Below are positions 1-6,844 of a stretch of 37,590 bases of DNA, in pieces. The position numbers and the translations under genes are program-made. The notes below the pieces were generated by a model, which was not told the origin of the DNA, did no database searches, and worked only from the letters and a program-made list of their open reading frames with translations. Every line of letters starts with the position of its first letter. The first letter of the stretch is position 1. The DNA comes from a virus, in IMG/VR virus record IMGVR_UViG_3300020159_001144, positions 1 through 37,590 of that record; one strand, 5' to 3'.

Positions 1-98
1 GTCTCTAATTTAGACTTCCATTCTAATAATTGATTATTAGAGCCATCATACGTTGATAGTATAGTTCTAGCCTCTATTTCGGGAATTTTATTTTCCAT
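1..98 (-). CDS. N-terminal fragment of a minus-strand gene (unknown function)
   Basis: An open frame starts with ATG at 98 on the minus strand and runs off the left edge of the window with no stop. It encodes about 32 residues beginning MENKIPEIEARTILSTYDG. A TATTTATA box on the same strand lies 7 bases before the ATG, in the same arrangement as other gene starts in the window, which supports it being a real gene. It is divergent from the neck gene at 147. The fragment is too short for me to assign a family. Confidence 0.6.
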   Translation of the reverse strand, partial: MENKIPEIEARTILSTYDGSNNQLLEWKSKLE

Positions 99-105
99 AT
101 TAAAA

Positions 106-113
106 TATAAATA
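106..113 (-). promoter_or_regulatory. TATTTATA box for the minus-strand gene at 1-98
   Basis: Read on the minus strand this is TATTTATA, 7 bases upstream of the ATG at 98. It is one half of a divergent pair with the + strand box at 134-141. No consistent -35 element is visible. Confidence 0.5.
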
Positions 114-133
114 ATTAGATTGAATATTTAAAC

Positions 134-141
134 TATTTATA
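134..141 (+). promoter_or_regulatory. TATTTATA box for the neck gene at 147
   Basis: TATTTATA sits within CTATTTATAG, 5 bases before the ATG at 147. It is nearly palindromic (arms CTAT/ATAG), but its central TT gives it a direction. If it acts as a -10 element, transcription would begin at or next to the start codon. A GAGG lies between box and ATG but is too close to be a well-placed ribosome binding site. Confidence 0.5.
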
Positions 142-146
142 GAGGT

Positions 147-659
147 ATGGATAATAAACTACCAATCACAAGAATGTCCAAATTCTTCTCTAATGAAGAC
201 TTTGAACTACAGATTCAAATGGGGCAAGAGTACTTGCACGGAGATTTAAATATGAAATTGGTTGTCTATCGTGTAGATAGAGCTAAGACCGATAAGGACA
301 GTGTATACGGTGAAGTTGGTAAGGATGAAATTAAATACTTCCCACCAATCGAGATTAACGCATTGGTTAAAGTTGAGGAACCGAAGAACTCATCATATAA
401 AAATGGTATGTTGAGGTATCTTGAGCCGGGTAATCTTATATTTCAAGTCTATTTAAAACATTTAGATGAATTAGGTGTGGAGGTTAAATACGGTGATTAT
501 ATTGGATACCCTGAGTCTGAAGGTAGAATTAGATATTATACCGTAACAAATGATGGTAGAGTGACTTCCGATAATAAACATAATTATTTTGGATACAAAC
601 CGTATTACCGTACAATAACTTGTGCACCTGTACAAGAATCTGAATTTAGAGGAATATAA
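147..659 (+). CDS. Putative neck / head-tail connector protein (gp14-like)
   Basis: A 170-residue protein starting MDNKLPITRMSKFF. It has no signal peptide or membrane segment. Residues about 35-75 (YRVDRAKTDKD...VYGEV...YFPPIEINALV) and 110-140 (GDYIGYPESEGRIRYYTV) resemble my recollection of T4-type gp14 neck proteins, which join head and tail; I could not align them. T4 gp14 is longer (about 256 residues). Context supports the call: the next gene is a gp15-like tail terminator, one base downstream, and the sheath follows, as in the T4 order 14-15-18-19 but without the terminase genes. A different head-tail adaptor is possible. The start is chosen because of the box at 134-141. Confidence 0.5.
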   Translation: MDNKLPITRMSKFFSNEDFELQIQMGQEYLHGDLNMKLVVYRVDRAKTDKDSVYGEVGKDEIKYFPPIEINALVKVEEPKNSSYKNGMLRYLEPGNLIFQVYLKHLDELGVEVKYGDYIGYPESEGRIRYYTVTNDGRVTSDNKHNYFGYKPYYRTITCAPVQESEFRGI

Positions 660-660
660 T

Positions 661-1896
661 ATGCCACTACCAAAAAGAAAAAACAACATCTCGGTATACC
701 GACAAAAGGAATTGTTAGATAGAAGACAAGAGTTACTTGAAAGAATAACCAAATCTGACACATACCTACCTGATTCCATTTTACACGATGATTTGGATTT
801 TGGTATGCTCGAATATGTTAAAACTAACTTTAAGGTAGTATCTGACGGTGTTCAGATTCCTGTTATCGATAAAATATTAACAATCCAAAGATGGGGTGAA
901 ATAACAAACAATTGGAGTTTTTCAGACGAGGATGGTAATATGAAACTACCATTCATTGCAATTATCAGAAAACCTGATGTTCAACCGGGAACAAATCCAA
1001 TAGTTCAAAGAACGATTCCTGATAGAAGAACATTCTATTATGCATCTGTTCCAACTTGGAATGGTACTCAAATGGGTGCCGATGTTTACAAGATACCACA
1101 ACCCGTAGCAGTTGATATTAGTTACGAGGTCGTAATCGTTTGTCAAAAATTCAGAGATTTAAACAGATTTAATAAAATCGTACTACAAAATTTCTCATCA
1201 AGACAAGATTACACAACAGTTAAAGGACATTTTGTTCCAATCATATTAGACAAGAATAGTGACAACTCTCCAATAGATTCAATGGACGGTCGTAAATTCT
1301 ATATGCAGACATACGACTTTACGATGTTAGGATTTTTGATTGACGAAGAGGAGTTTGAAGTTAAACCTGCGGTTAGTAGGTTATTTTTGATGACTGAGTT
1401 CATTGGTACGAAACCATTCGAAAAGAAATTCTTCAACAAATCAATTGAAACCACGACCGCGAAGTTTATTGCTGATGGTATGCAAACAACATTTAGTGTT
1501 GGTGAATCGATAGGGTTTTTGTTTTCGGTGGCAATAAACGGTCTTGTTCAAGAACCTGATGTTGATTACTTCCACATTGCGGGAACTTCTAAAGTTACAT
1601 TTGCAGAACCACCAAATGAAAATTTTGAAATAACCATTTCATATTATGCGGGTAGAAATAGTGTGTTCGTAGATAGTTACGGTAAACCTTTATTCTTACA
1701 AAGTGAAAATTTTATATATGATGGGTCGTCATTAGTTTTCACAGTTCAAAATAAGATTGATAGTGTTATTAACGTTAACGTGAACGGTCTTATTGACGAG
1801 GAAGGGGAAGGATTTGCAATTTCAGGAGACAAGGAAATTACGTTGTTGTTTGAACCGGTTGTTGGTTCGAATATTGGTATCACGTATATCAACTAA
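661..1896 (+). CDS. gp15: Tail terminator / tail completion protein, gp15-like, with C-terminal repeat domain
   Basis: I take the ATG at 661 (MPLPKRKNN, 411 residues), directly after the neck stop codon; an upstream in-frame ATG at 622 would overlap the neck gene. Residues about 1-260 resemble T4 gp15 (272 residues), the ring that caps tube and sheath and binds the neck. The best segment is about 165-200, VDISYEVVIVCQKFRDLNRF, matching the gp15 block with ISY/YEL..FTRY..D. Residues about 264-335 and 348-411 form two related beta-rich repeats (F.ADG/IYDG, FTV/FSV, NGL, ISYY/ITYI) absent from T4 gp15. The stop overlaps the end of the convergent gene 1893-2051 by four bases. Confidence 0.6.
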   Translation: MPLPKRKNNISVYRQKELLDRRQELLERITKSDTYLPDSILHDDLDFGMLEYVKTNFKVVSDGVQIPVIDKILTIQRWGEITNNWSFSDEDGNMKLPFIAIIRKPDVQPGTNPIVQRTIPDRRTFYYASVPTWNGTQMGADVYKIPQPVAVDISYEVVIVCQKFRDLNRFNKIVLQNFSSRQDYTTVKGHFVPIILDKNSDNSPIDSMDGRKFYMQTYDFTMLGFLIDEEEFEVKPAVSRLFLMTEFIGTKPFEKKFFNKSIETTTAKFIADGMQTTFSVGESIGFLFSVAINGLVQEPDVDYFHIAGTSKVTFAEPPNENFEITISYYAGRNSVFVDSYGKPLFLQSENFIYDGSSLVFTVQNKIDSVINVNVNGLIDEEGEGFAISGDKEITLLFEPVVGSNIGITYIN

Positions 1897-2051
1897 GATT
1901 CACCATATATATCCTTTTTTTTAGGTTTACAGTATTCATCTATCCATTTTTCTAAAACCTTATAAATTTTTAACCCATTTTTATCGCAATAGGTTTTCAA
2001 CATTTCGTGATGTTTATCACTAATTTTTACGTTTTTGCTTTTGTTTTCCAT
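1893..2051 (-). CDS. Small ribbon-helix-helix-like protein (52 aa)
   Basis: A complete minus-strand frame from ATG at 2051 to TAG at 1893. The protein begins MENKSKNVKISDKHHEMLKT and continues with a helix ending near LEKWIDEYC and a Lys-rich tail. A beta-strand (NVKIS) followed by two helices with K..C...G..I is typical of Arc/CopG-type ribbon-helix-helix DNA-binding proteins, suggesting a small regulator; this is pattern recognition only. It is convergent with the gp15-like gene and divergent from the sheath gene. A TATTTAT box lies 7 bases upstream on its own strand, which supports expression. It shares the start MENK with the minus-strand fragment at 1-98. Confidence 0.6.
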   Translation of the reverse strand: MENKSKNVKISDKHHEMLKTYCDKNGLKIYKVLEKWIDEYCKPKKKDIYGES

Positions 2052-2058
2052 ATTAAAG

Positions 2059-2065
2059 ATAAATA
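2059..2065 (-). promoter_or_regulatory. TATTTAT box for the small minus-strand gene
   Basis: The minus-strand reading is TATTTAT, 7 bases upstream of the ATG at 2051. It shows that the box keeps its orientation relative to the gene, not to the genome. Confidence 0.5.
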
Positions 2066-2132
2066 ATGATAAAAAAAGATAATTAACTATCTTTTATAAG
2101 AAAAGTACGGAAATCTTTGCTAAAAACAAAGA

Positions 2133-2140
2133 TATTTATT
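2133..2140 (+). promoter_or_regulatory. TATTTATT box upstream of the tail sheath gene
   Basis: The box is 38 bases before the sheath ATG. A 7-bp hairpin, ATCTTTG (2113-2119) with CAAAGAT (2127-2133), lies immediately upstream and touches the box. The 38-base leader is A-rich (ends ACAACAATCG) with no Shine-Dalgarno sequence. Confidence 0.5.
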
Positions 2141-2178
2141 GAATAAGTAATAAAAATAATTTAACCAAACAACAATCG

Positions 2179-5016
2179 ATGGCAAATTCAAACAAAGTAT
2201 TCGTTTCTCCAGGTGTATATACGTCTGAGAAAGATTTAACATTTGTTGCACAAAGTGTCGGAGTAACAACATTAGGATTAGCAGGCGAAACTTTAAAAGG
2301 TCCAGCTTTCGAACCCGTATTGATTACAGATTTTGATGAATTCAAAACGTACTTTGGTCCAACATCACCTGAAAAATATGGTAATGGAAACCCAAAATAT
2401 GAATTGGCATATGTGGCAAAGGCTTATTTACAAGAGTCTAACCAATTATTCGTAACAAGAGTACTTGGATTAACAGGTTTCAAACCTAATAAAACATTCG
2501 GTATTAAAACTATTGCCGGTATCACTTGGAGTTCTACTGAAATCCCTGTTGAGACTTCAGGAACTTTAGTACCAACAGTAACAGGAATTACAGGAAGTAC
2601 ATTCTTCTCCGCATTATCAGGTAAAACTGCTAGTACAGGTGATAGTGTAACTGAATTTATTGTTGATGGTACATACTCTAATGGTGATTGGTTCACAATT
2701 GGTGTTGTTCCTGATAATGATATAGCAGCACAAACAGGCACACAATTGACAAGTCCATTGGGTGAATATACCAATCAAAACTGGTATAACACATACTACA
2801 CAACAAGTGGTGCAAATGTTAACGGTTTATATTCTTACTTATTTAGTTATTCAGGAGCGTCTTCTACTTTCGTAGTAACAAGATACAACTACACAGGTAC
2901 AACAAGTAATGATTACGGTGATATCACAGTTGCAGCTTTAAGACCTCGTGGTGGATATGCAATGGAATCATTAGATTTAGAAGTCACCTCAAATGCAGGT
3001 TTCTTAATTAGTTCTGATACTTTAACCACAAATCCATTAGGTGAATTTACAATTAATGTAACAGGTTCTACAAGTGGAGCAAAAGAATTCACTTGTTCTT
3101 TAGATACAACATCTTCAAAATACATTACCAAGGTATTAGGTAATGACGTATTCGATAAGAAACGTGATGAAATACCGGTATATGTTCACGAAGTTTACCC
3201 AACATTAATTAAGACATTATTTGACCAAGGTTTAATTCTTGGTTTAAGTTTGAATGAAGTTTACCACACAGTTGGAACAGACTTTGTTGGAGAATGGGAT
3301 ACACCAGCGTCTCCGATGGTAGTTTCTGAAGTACGTGGTGGTAGAGTTTCTGACTTATTCCAAGTATTCACAGTTTCTGACGGTAACGCCGCTAACTATC
3401 AAGTGAAGATTACATTCCTTAACATTGATTTGGATACCGGTGAATTCGATATTCTTGTTCGTGATTTCAACGATACAGACGATAATATGGTTGTATTGGA
3501 GAAATTTACAAGATGTACAATGGAATCAACATTACCAGGTTATGTGGCAAGAAAAGTTGGTACACAAGACGGTGAATATGAATTACGTTCAAAATACATT
3601 ATGTTAGTTATGGCTGACGAACATCCTGAAGATGCAATTCCTGCAGGTTTCAAAGGATTCGTTGCTGATAATTTAGCGAGTTCAACATCTGTAATAGGTG
3701 CTGTTAAATACAAAACACAATTCTTAGATGCGGGTGAAGAGACCGGTTCGTACTCATTAACAGGAGAACCAACATTATCTGCACAAGGAGATAAACCAAA
3801 GAAAACATCTTTAGGTCTATCATCACAAGTTGGTTTTGATAGTGACTTATTAAAATACAAAGGTGTCGCACCTGATGCGGTAACTGTAGGTTTCCACTTA
3901 TCATCTAATGCTTCTTCAATCACAGGTAATACAATCACTGGTAAAATGTTTGATTGTACACCATACGATTTAGAAGGTGTAAGTAAAGGTAAATTAGAAA
4001 CAGTTGCATATCGTAAATTCACATTTGCAGTATGTGGTGGTTTCGATGGTTGGGACATTTATAGAAGTTCAAGAACTAACGGAGACGGTTATGTGTTCGG
4101 TAAAAGAACATATGTATCGGGACATACAACTAATAGTGGTGTGTTTAGTACTTCAGTTGGTAACTCTGACTATTACGCTTATTTAAAAGGAATTGAAACA
4201 TATTCTAACCCTGAAGCTGTTGATATTAACATATTTGCAACTCCGGGTATCAATTTCGATGACCACAATTCTTTGGTAACTCAAGCAATCGACATTATTG
4301 AAAACGATAGAGCGGATTCACTTTATATCATTAACTCACCAAATGTTTCATCATCTGACGAAGTTACTGATTTATTAGACGGAGCAAACTTAGATAGTAA
4401 CTATTCTGCAACATATTGGCCTTGGATTCAAGTTAGAGATAACGACAATTCAACTCAATTATATCTACCACCAACAGGTGAGGTTGTAAGAAACATCGCA
4501 TTAACTGATAATGTTTCTTATCCTTGGTTCGCGGTAGCAGGTTATTCAAGAGGTTTGGTGAATTCAATCAAAGCTTTCAAAAAGTTAACTCTTGATGAAA
4601 GAGATTCACTTTACAAAAATAGAATTAACCCAATTGCAACATTCTCTGATACAGGTACAATTATCTGGGGTAACAAAACATTACAAGTTAGAGAATCTGC
4701 ACTTGATAGAATTAATGTAAGAAGATTACTATTAAGAGCAAGAAAGTTAATTTCTGCAGTTGCTGTAAGATTATTGTTCGAACAAAATGACGAACAAGTA
4801 AGACAAGAATTCTTGAGATTGGTTAACCCAATTCTTGAATCAATAAAGAAAGAAAGAGGTCTTTATGACTTTAGAGTATCAGTATCAAGTGACCCTGAGG
4901 ACATTGACGCTAATACATTGAGAGGTAAGATTTACATCAAACCAACTCGTTCTCTTGAATTTATTGATGTAGAATTCATCATTACACCAACAGGTGCTTC
5001 ATTTGAGAATATCTAA
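2179..5016 (+). CDS. gp18: Tail sheath protein (gp18)
   Basis: A 945-residue contractile sheath subunit, which polymerises around the tail tube and shortens during DNA injection. The N terminus (VFVSPGVYTSEKDL, about residues 7-20) is the characteristic start of myovirus sheath proteins. The C-terminal part (about 745-945) carries the conserved core: PWIQVRD, LPPTGEVV, the PWFAVAGYSRG region, INPIATF, then RRLLLRARKLISAVAVRLLF and a final strand. It is about 290 residues longer than T4 gp18 (659); the extra length lies in the middle (about 100-650), the surface-exposed variable part in this family. It has its own promoter-like box and a strong terminator after it, so it is probably a single-gene unit made at high level. 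A tube gene follows after the gap. Confidence 0.95.
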   Translation: MANSNKVFVSPGVYTSEKDLTFVAQSVGVTTLGLAGETLKGPAFEPVLITDFDEFKTYFGPTSPEKYGNGNPKYELAYVAKAYLQESNQLFVTRVLGLTGFKPNKTFGIKTIAGITWSSTEIPVETSGTLVPTVTGITGSTFFSALSGKTASTGDSVTEFIVDGTYSNGDWFTIGVVPDNDIAAQTGTQLTSPLGEYTNQNWYNTYYTTSGANVNGLYSYLFSYSGASSTFVVTRYNYTGTTSNDYGDITVAALRPRGGYAMESLDLEVTSNAGFLISSDTLTTNPLGEFTINVTGSTSGAKEFTCSLDTTSSKYITKVLGNDVFDKKRDEIPVYVHEVYPTLIKTLFDQGLILGLSLNEVYHTVGTDFVGEWDTPASPMVVSEVRGGRVSDLFQVFTVSDGNAANYQVKITFLNIDLDTGEFDILVRDFNDTDDNMVVLEKFTRCTMESTLPGYVARKVGTQDGEYELRSKYIMLVMADEHPEDAIPAGFKGFVADNLASSTSVIGAVKYKTQFLDAGEETGSYSLTGEPTLSAQGDKPKKTSLGLSSQVGFDSDLLKYKGVAPDAVTVGFHLSSNASSITGNTITGKMFDCTPYDLEGVSKGKLETVAYRKFTFAVCGGFDGWDIYRSSRTNGDGYVFGKRTYVSGHTTNSGVFSTSVGNSDYYAYLKGIETYSNPEAVDINIFATPGINFDDHNSLVTQAIDIIENDRADSLYIINSPNVSSSDEVTDLLDGANLDSNYSATYWPWIQVRDNDNSTQLYLPPTGEVVRNIALTDNVSYPWFAVAGYSRGLVNSIKAFKKLTLDERDSLYKNRINPIATFSDTGTIIWGNKTLQVRESALDRINVRRLLLRARKLISAVAVRLLFEQNDEQVRQEFLRLVNPILESIKKERGLYDFRVSVSSDPEDIDANTLRGKIYIKPTRSLEFIDVEFIITPTGASFENI

Positions 5017-5038
5017 TCTAAAAGGAGATAAAATAAAG

Positions 5039-5067
5039 AAGGGGTTCCGAAAGGACCCCTTTTTTTA
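5039..5067 (+). terminator. Intrinsic terminator after the sheath gene
   Basis: AAGGGGTTCC, loop GAAA, GGACCCCTT, then a run of T. The stem has one bulged T. It lies 23 bases after the sheath stop codon. Confidence 0.85.
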
Positions 5068-5071
5068 TATA

Positions 5072-5231
5072 GACACCATAATGGTGGGATAGAAACGTTC
5101 CACGAGGAACCAAAAATTTATAAAAATTATATCTTTATAAATTACCCAGTATCTAGAACTAGTTGTTCTAGTATTTATTAATATATTATTAATAATCTAG
5201 TTCTTATTATGTTATTCTGGTGTCATACTGG
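5072..5231 (+). other. Hairpin-rich, pseudoknot-capable intergenic segment
   Basis: The 345-base gap between sheath and tube (5017-5361) has no convincing reading frame but is dense in inverted repeats. GACACCA (5072-5078) pairs with TGGTGTC (5218-5224). CCAGTAT (5146-5152) pairs with ATACTGG (5225-5231). These two helices interleave, giving an H-type pseudoknot topology with adjacent 3' arms. Inside are GTTCC-ACGA-GGAAC (5097-5110), a perfect 10-bp stem AATTTATAAA/TTTATAAATT (5115-5143), and CTAGAAC/GTTCTAG (5153-5171). The last competes with AGAACTAG/CTAGTTCT (5155-5162 with 5197-5204). Downstream hairpins are at 5259-5278 and 5301-5315. It could be a non-coding RNA, a leader, or a replication/packaging element. 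Confidence 0.4.
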
Positions 5232-5319
5232 AGCCTAGAGAAAAAATAAACAAAAAAAATGAGAAAATCAAGTCTCATCGAATAAATAAACGAAAAAAAA
5301 CTATTTTCCAAATAGCACA

Positions 5320-5327
5320 TATTTATA
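5320..5327 (+). promoter_or_regulatory. TATTTATA box upstream of the tail tube gene
   Basis: TATTTATA, 34 bases before the tube ATG, preceded by a 6-bp hairpin CTATTT-TCC-AAATAG (5301-5315). The leader is A-rich without a Shine-Dalgarno sequence. Confidence 0.5.
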
Positions 5328-5361
5328 GGAAAGTAATAATTAAAAACTTAACAAATACAAA

Positions 5362-5850
5362 ATGGCAGATTTATTAATGAAAATGCCGGTTCCTTACGAA
5401 CCGAAAAGACAGAACCGATTTATCCTAAGATTCCCTTCATCATTGGGTATCAATGAGTGGTATGTAACATCGGCTTCGAGACCTAAAGCAACAATTGCAG
5501 AAACTGAAATCCCTTTCTTAAATACATCAACATATGTTGCTGGTAGATTTAAATGGGAATCAATCTCAGTTAAATTTAAAGACCCTATTGGTCCTTCTGC
5601 AGCACAAGCATTAATGGAGTGGTTCCGTTTACACGCGGAGTCTGTTACAGGGCGTATGGGATACGCTGCTGGTTATAAAAAAGATATTGAACTTGAAATG
5701 TTAGACCCAACGGGTGTTGTGGTTGAAAAATGGATTCTTCAAGGTACATTCTTATCAGGTTTGGATTTTGGTACATTAGATTATAGCCAAGACGCTTTAG
5801 CTGATATCAGTGCTACGTTAAGAATGGATAGATGTATCCTTGTATACTAA
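5362..5850 (+). CDS. gp19: Tail tube protein (gp19)
   Basis: A 162-residue protein, almost the same length as T4 gp19 (163). It is the subunit of the inner tail tube through which DNA passes. The N terminus (EPKRQNRFILRFP) and the core (TEIPFLNTSTYVAGRFKWESISVKF, about 51-75, and WILQGTFLSG, about 126-135) fit the beta-barrel tube fold with the usual insertion loop. Its place between sheath and the chaperone/tape-measure genes is the standard myovirus order. A TATTTATA box upstream and a terminator 27 bases after the stop mark a single-gene unit, as expected for a major structural protein. Confidence 0.9.
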   Translation: MADLLMKMPVPYEPKRQNRFILRFPSSLGINEWYVTSASRPKATIAETEIPFLNTSTYVAGRFKWESISVKFKDPIGPSAAQALMEWFRLHAESVTGRMGYAAGYKKDIELEMLDPTGVVVEKWILQGTFLSGLDFGTLDYSQDALADISATLRMDRCILVY

Positions 5851-5877
5851 TATTACAATAAACATAAAATCTGTCTT

Positions 5878-5909
5878 AAAGGTCCTCAAAAGGGACCTTT
5901 ATTTTTTTT
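5878..5909 (+). terminator. Intrinsic terminator after the tube gene
   Basis: Perfect 8-bp stem AAAGGTCC / GGACCTTT with a 7-base loop, followed by ATTTTTTTT. Confidence 0.9.
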
Positions 5910-5950
5910 ATAAACTTTACTTTATTATACTTATAGTTTAAACTTACAAT

Positions 5951-6700
5951 ATGGAAGAATTGAGAATAGACCCAACAATCGCATACGACGTAGTTGAACT
6001 ACCGAGTAGAGGTATATACTACCCAAACAATAAAAAATCCTTAAGGATTGCATATCTAACTGCTGCTGATGAAAATATTCTAGCGGCACCGAATTTAATA
6101 CAAACAAATTCAATTGTTAGTGAATTATTGAAAAGAAAGGTGTTAGATAAGGATATCAATACCGATGATTTGGTGGAGGAGGATAAACAAGCAATTTTAA
6201 TATTTTTAAGAAATACTTCATTTGGTACTGAATATAAAATGAATATCACCGACCCTAAAACGGGAGAAGTGTTTTCTCTAATGTTTGACCTATCAAGTGT
6301 GAAAATAAAAGACTTCAAGTTAGAGCCAAATAGTGATGGTGAGTATAGTTTCTATATGGAAAAAAGTAAAGTTGACATCACCTTCAAATTTTTAACACAA
6401 AAAAATCAAATAGAAATTGATAAAATTAGAGAGAGTTGGAATGGAATTGGTGCTCCTCCTATTATTACCAAACAACTTGAAATGATGATAAAGTCAGTTG
6501 GTGGTATTAAAGACCAAATGCAGATTAAACAATTCATCGATAAAATGCCTATAAAGGATTCTCAAGATTTTAGAAAATTCATTTCAGAAAATAAACCAAG
6601 TTTAGATTTAACACAAACAGTAACTACCCCGTCCGGAGAGACAACCCAAGTTGAAATCGGGTTCGGGGTTGAGTTTTTTCGCCCTTTCTACGGAATATAA
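5951..6700 (+). CDS. gp26-like baseplate/tail assembly protein in the tail-assembly-chaperone position
   Basis: A 249-residue soluble protein. Residues about 15-105 (VELPSRGIYYP, then LRIAYLTAADENIL, DINTDDLVEEDKQAILIFLRNTSFGTEY) match the pattern of the T4 gp26-type baseplate family (Pfam T4_baseplate): an LPS+G motif, a PMT/LTAADE segment, and D..DL...D+..IL..LR..S.G..Y. It ends VEFFRPFYGI. In T4 this family acts in hub assembly. Here it lies between tail tube and tape measure, where many phages encode their tail assembly chaperones. A second open frame (+1) runs past its stop codon, see 6674-6680. Only a degenerate version of the promoter box is seen upstream (TATACTTATA, 5926-5935). Confidence 0.65.
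   Translation: MEELRIDPTIAYDVVELPSRGIYYPNNKKSLRIAYLTAADENILAAPNLIQTNSIVSELLKRKVLDKDINTDDLVEEDKQAILIFLRNTSFGTEYKMNITDPKTGEVFSLMFDLSSVKIKDFKLEPNSDGEYSFYMEKSKVDITFKFLTQKNQIEIDKIRESWNGIGAPPIITKQLEMMIKSVGGIKDQMQIKQFIDKMPIKDSQDFRKFISENKPSLDLTQTVTTPSGETTQVEIGFGVEFFRPFYGI
6674..6680 (+). other. Candidate +1 frameshift site (TTT TTT C)
   Basis: In the gp26-like frame the codons are TTT TTT CGC. A +1 slip of Phe-tRNA from TTT to TTC would read GCC next. That frame stays open through 6681-6830 and joins the small ORF at 6708. CGC appears uncommon in this AGA-rich genome, which would favour a pause. The fusion would be about 292 residues. This is sequence-based inference only. Confidence 0.35.
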
Positions 6701-6707
6701 GAAAGGA

Positions 6708-6830
6708 ATGCTAGACGAGATTTTATTTTTAATTAAACGAGGTTTCTCGTACTCAGATTTAATTTCAATGCCTGTCTATGTGAGAAGATACTATATTAAC
6801 TACTTATTAGAAATAGAATCTGATAACTAA
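6708..6830 (+). CDS. Small ORF or frameshift extension of the gp26-like protein (40 aa)
   Basis: A 40-codon frame starting MLDEILFLIKRGFSYSDL and ending with MPVYVRRYYINYLLE and an acidic tail. It lies 7 bases after the stop of the gp26-like gene, in the +1 frame. AAAGGA abuts the ATG, too close for a normal ribosome binding site. The frame is open upstream into the end of the previous gene, so it may be translated as a C-terminal extension. Small proteins with an MP...RR/Y ending are common next to the tail chaperone genes of myoviruses, and I think it is real in one form or the other. Alternative: an independent small chaperone resembling T4 gp51 in role. Confidence 0.55.
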   Translation: MLDEILFLIKRGFSYSDLISMPVYVRRYYINYLLEIESDN

Positions 6831-6832
6831 TC

Positions 6833-6840
6833 TATTTATA
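6833..6840 (+). promoter_or_regulatory. TATTTATA box for the tape measure gene
   Basis: TATTTATA, 4 bases before the ATG at 6845, within CTATTTATATAG. This is the tightest box-to-start spacing in the window, shared with the gp25 gene. Confidence 0.5.
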
Positions 6841-6844
6841 TAGT

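Noticed and set aside
134-141. T4-type late promoter TATAAATA reading leftward at each box
   Set aside because: The reverse complement does read TATAAATA, but the two minus-strand genes have TATTTAT in their own sense, so the box orientation follows TATTTAT rather than TATAAATA.
622-660. Upstream ATG at 622 for the gp15-like gene
   Set aside because: It would overlap the neck gene by 38 bases and add a peptide (MHLYKNLNLEEYN) with no family support; ATG at 661 directly follows the neck stop.
3540-4058. Long minus-strand open frame opposite the sheath gene
   Set aside because: It is a shadow of the sheath coding sequence: low-bias antisense frame, no box or leader, no recognisable domain.
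5097-5111. tRNA-like T-arm (GTTCC-ACGA-GGAAC)
   Set aside because: No acceptor, D or anticodon arms of normal geometry could be built around it.
5043-5111. Pairing of GGTTCC in the terminator with downstream GGAACC as an antiterminator
   Set aside because: The downstream arm is transcribed after the terminator has already folded, so it cannot prevent termination.
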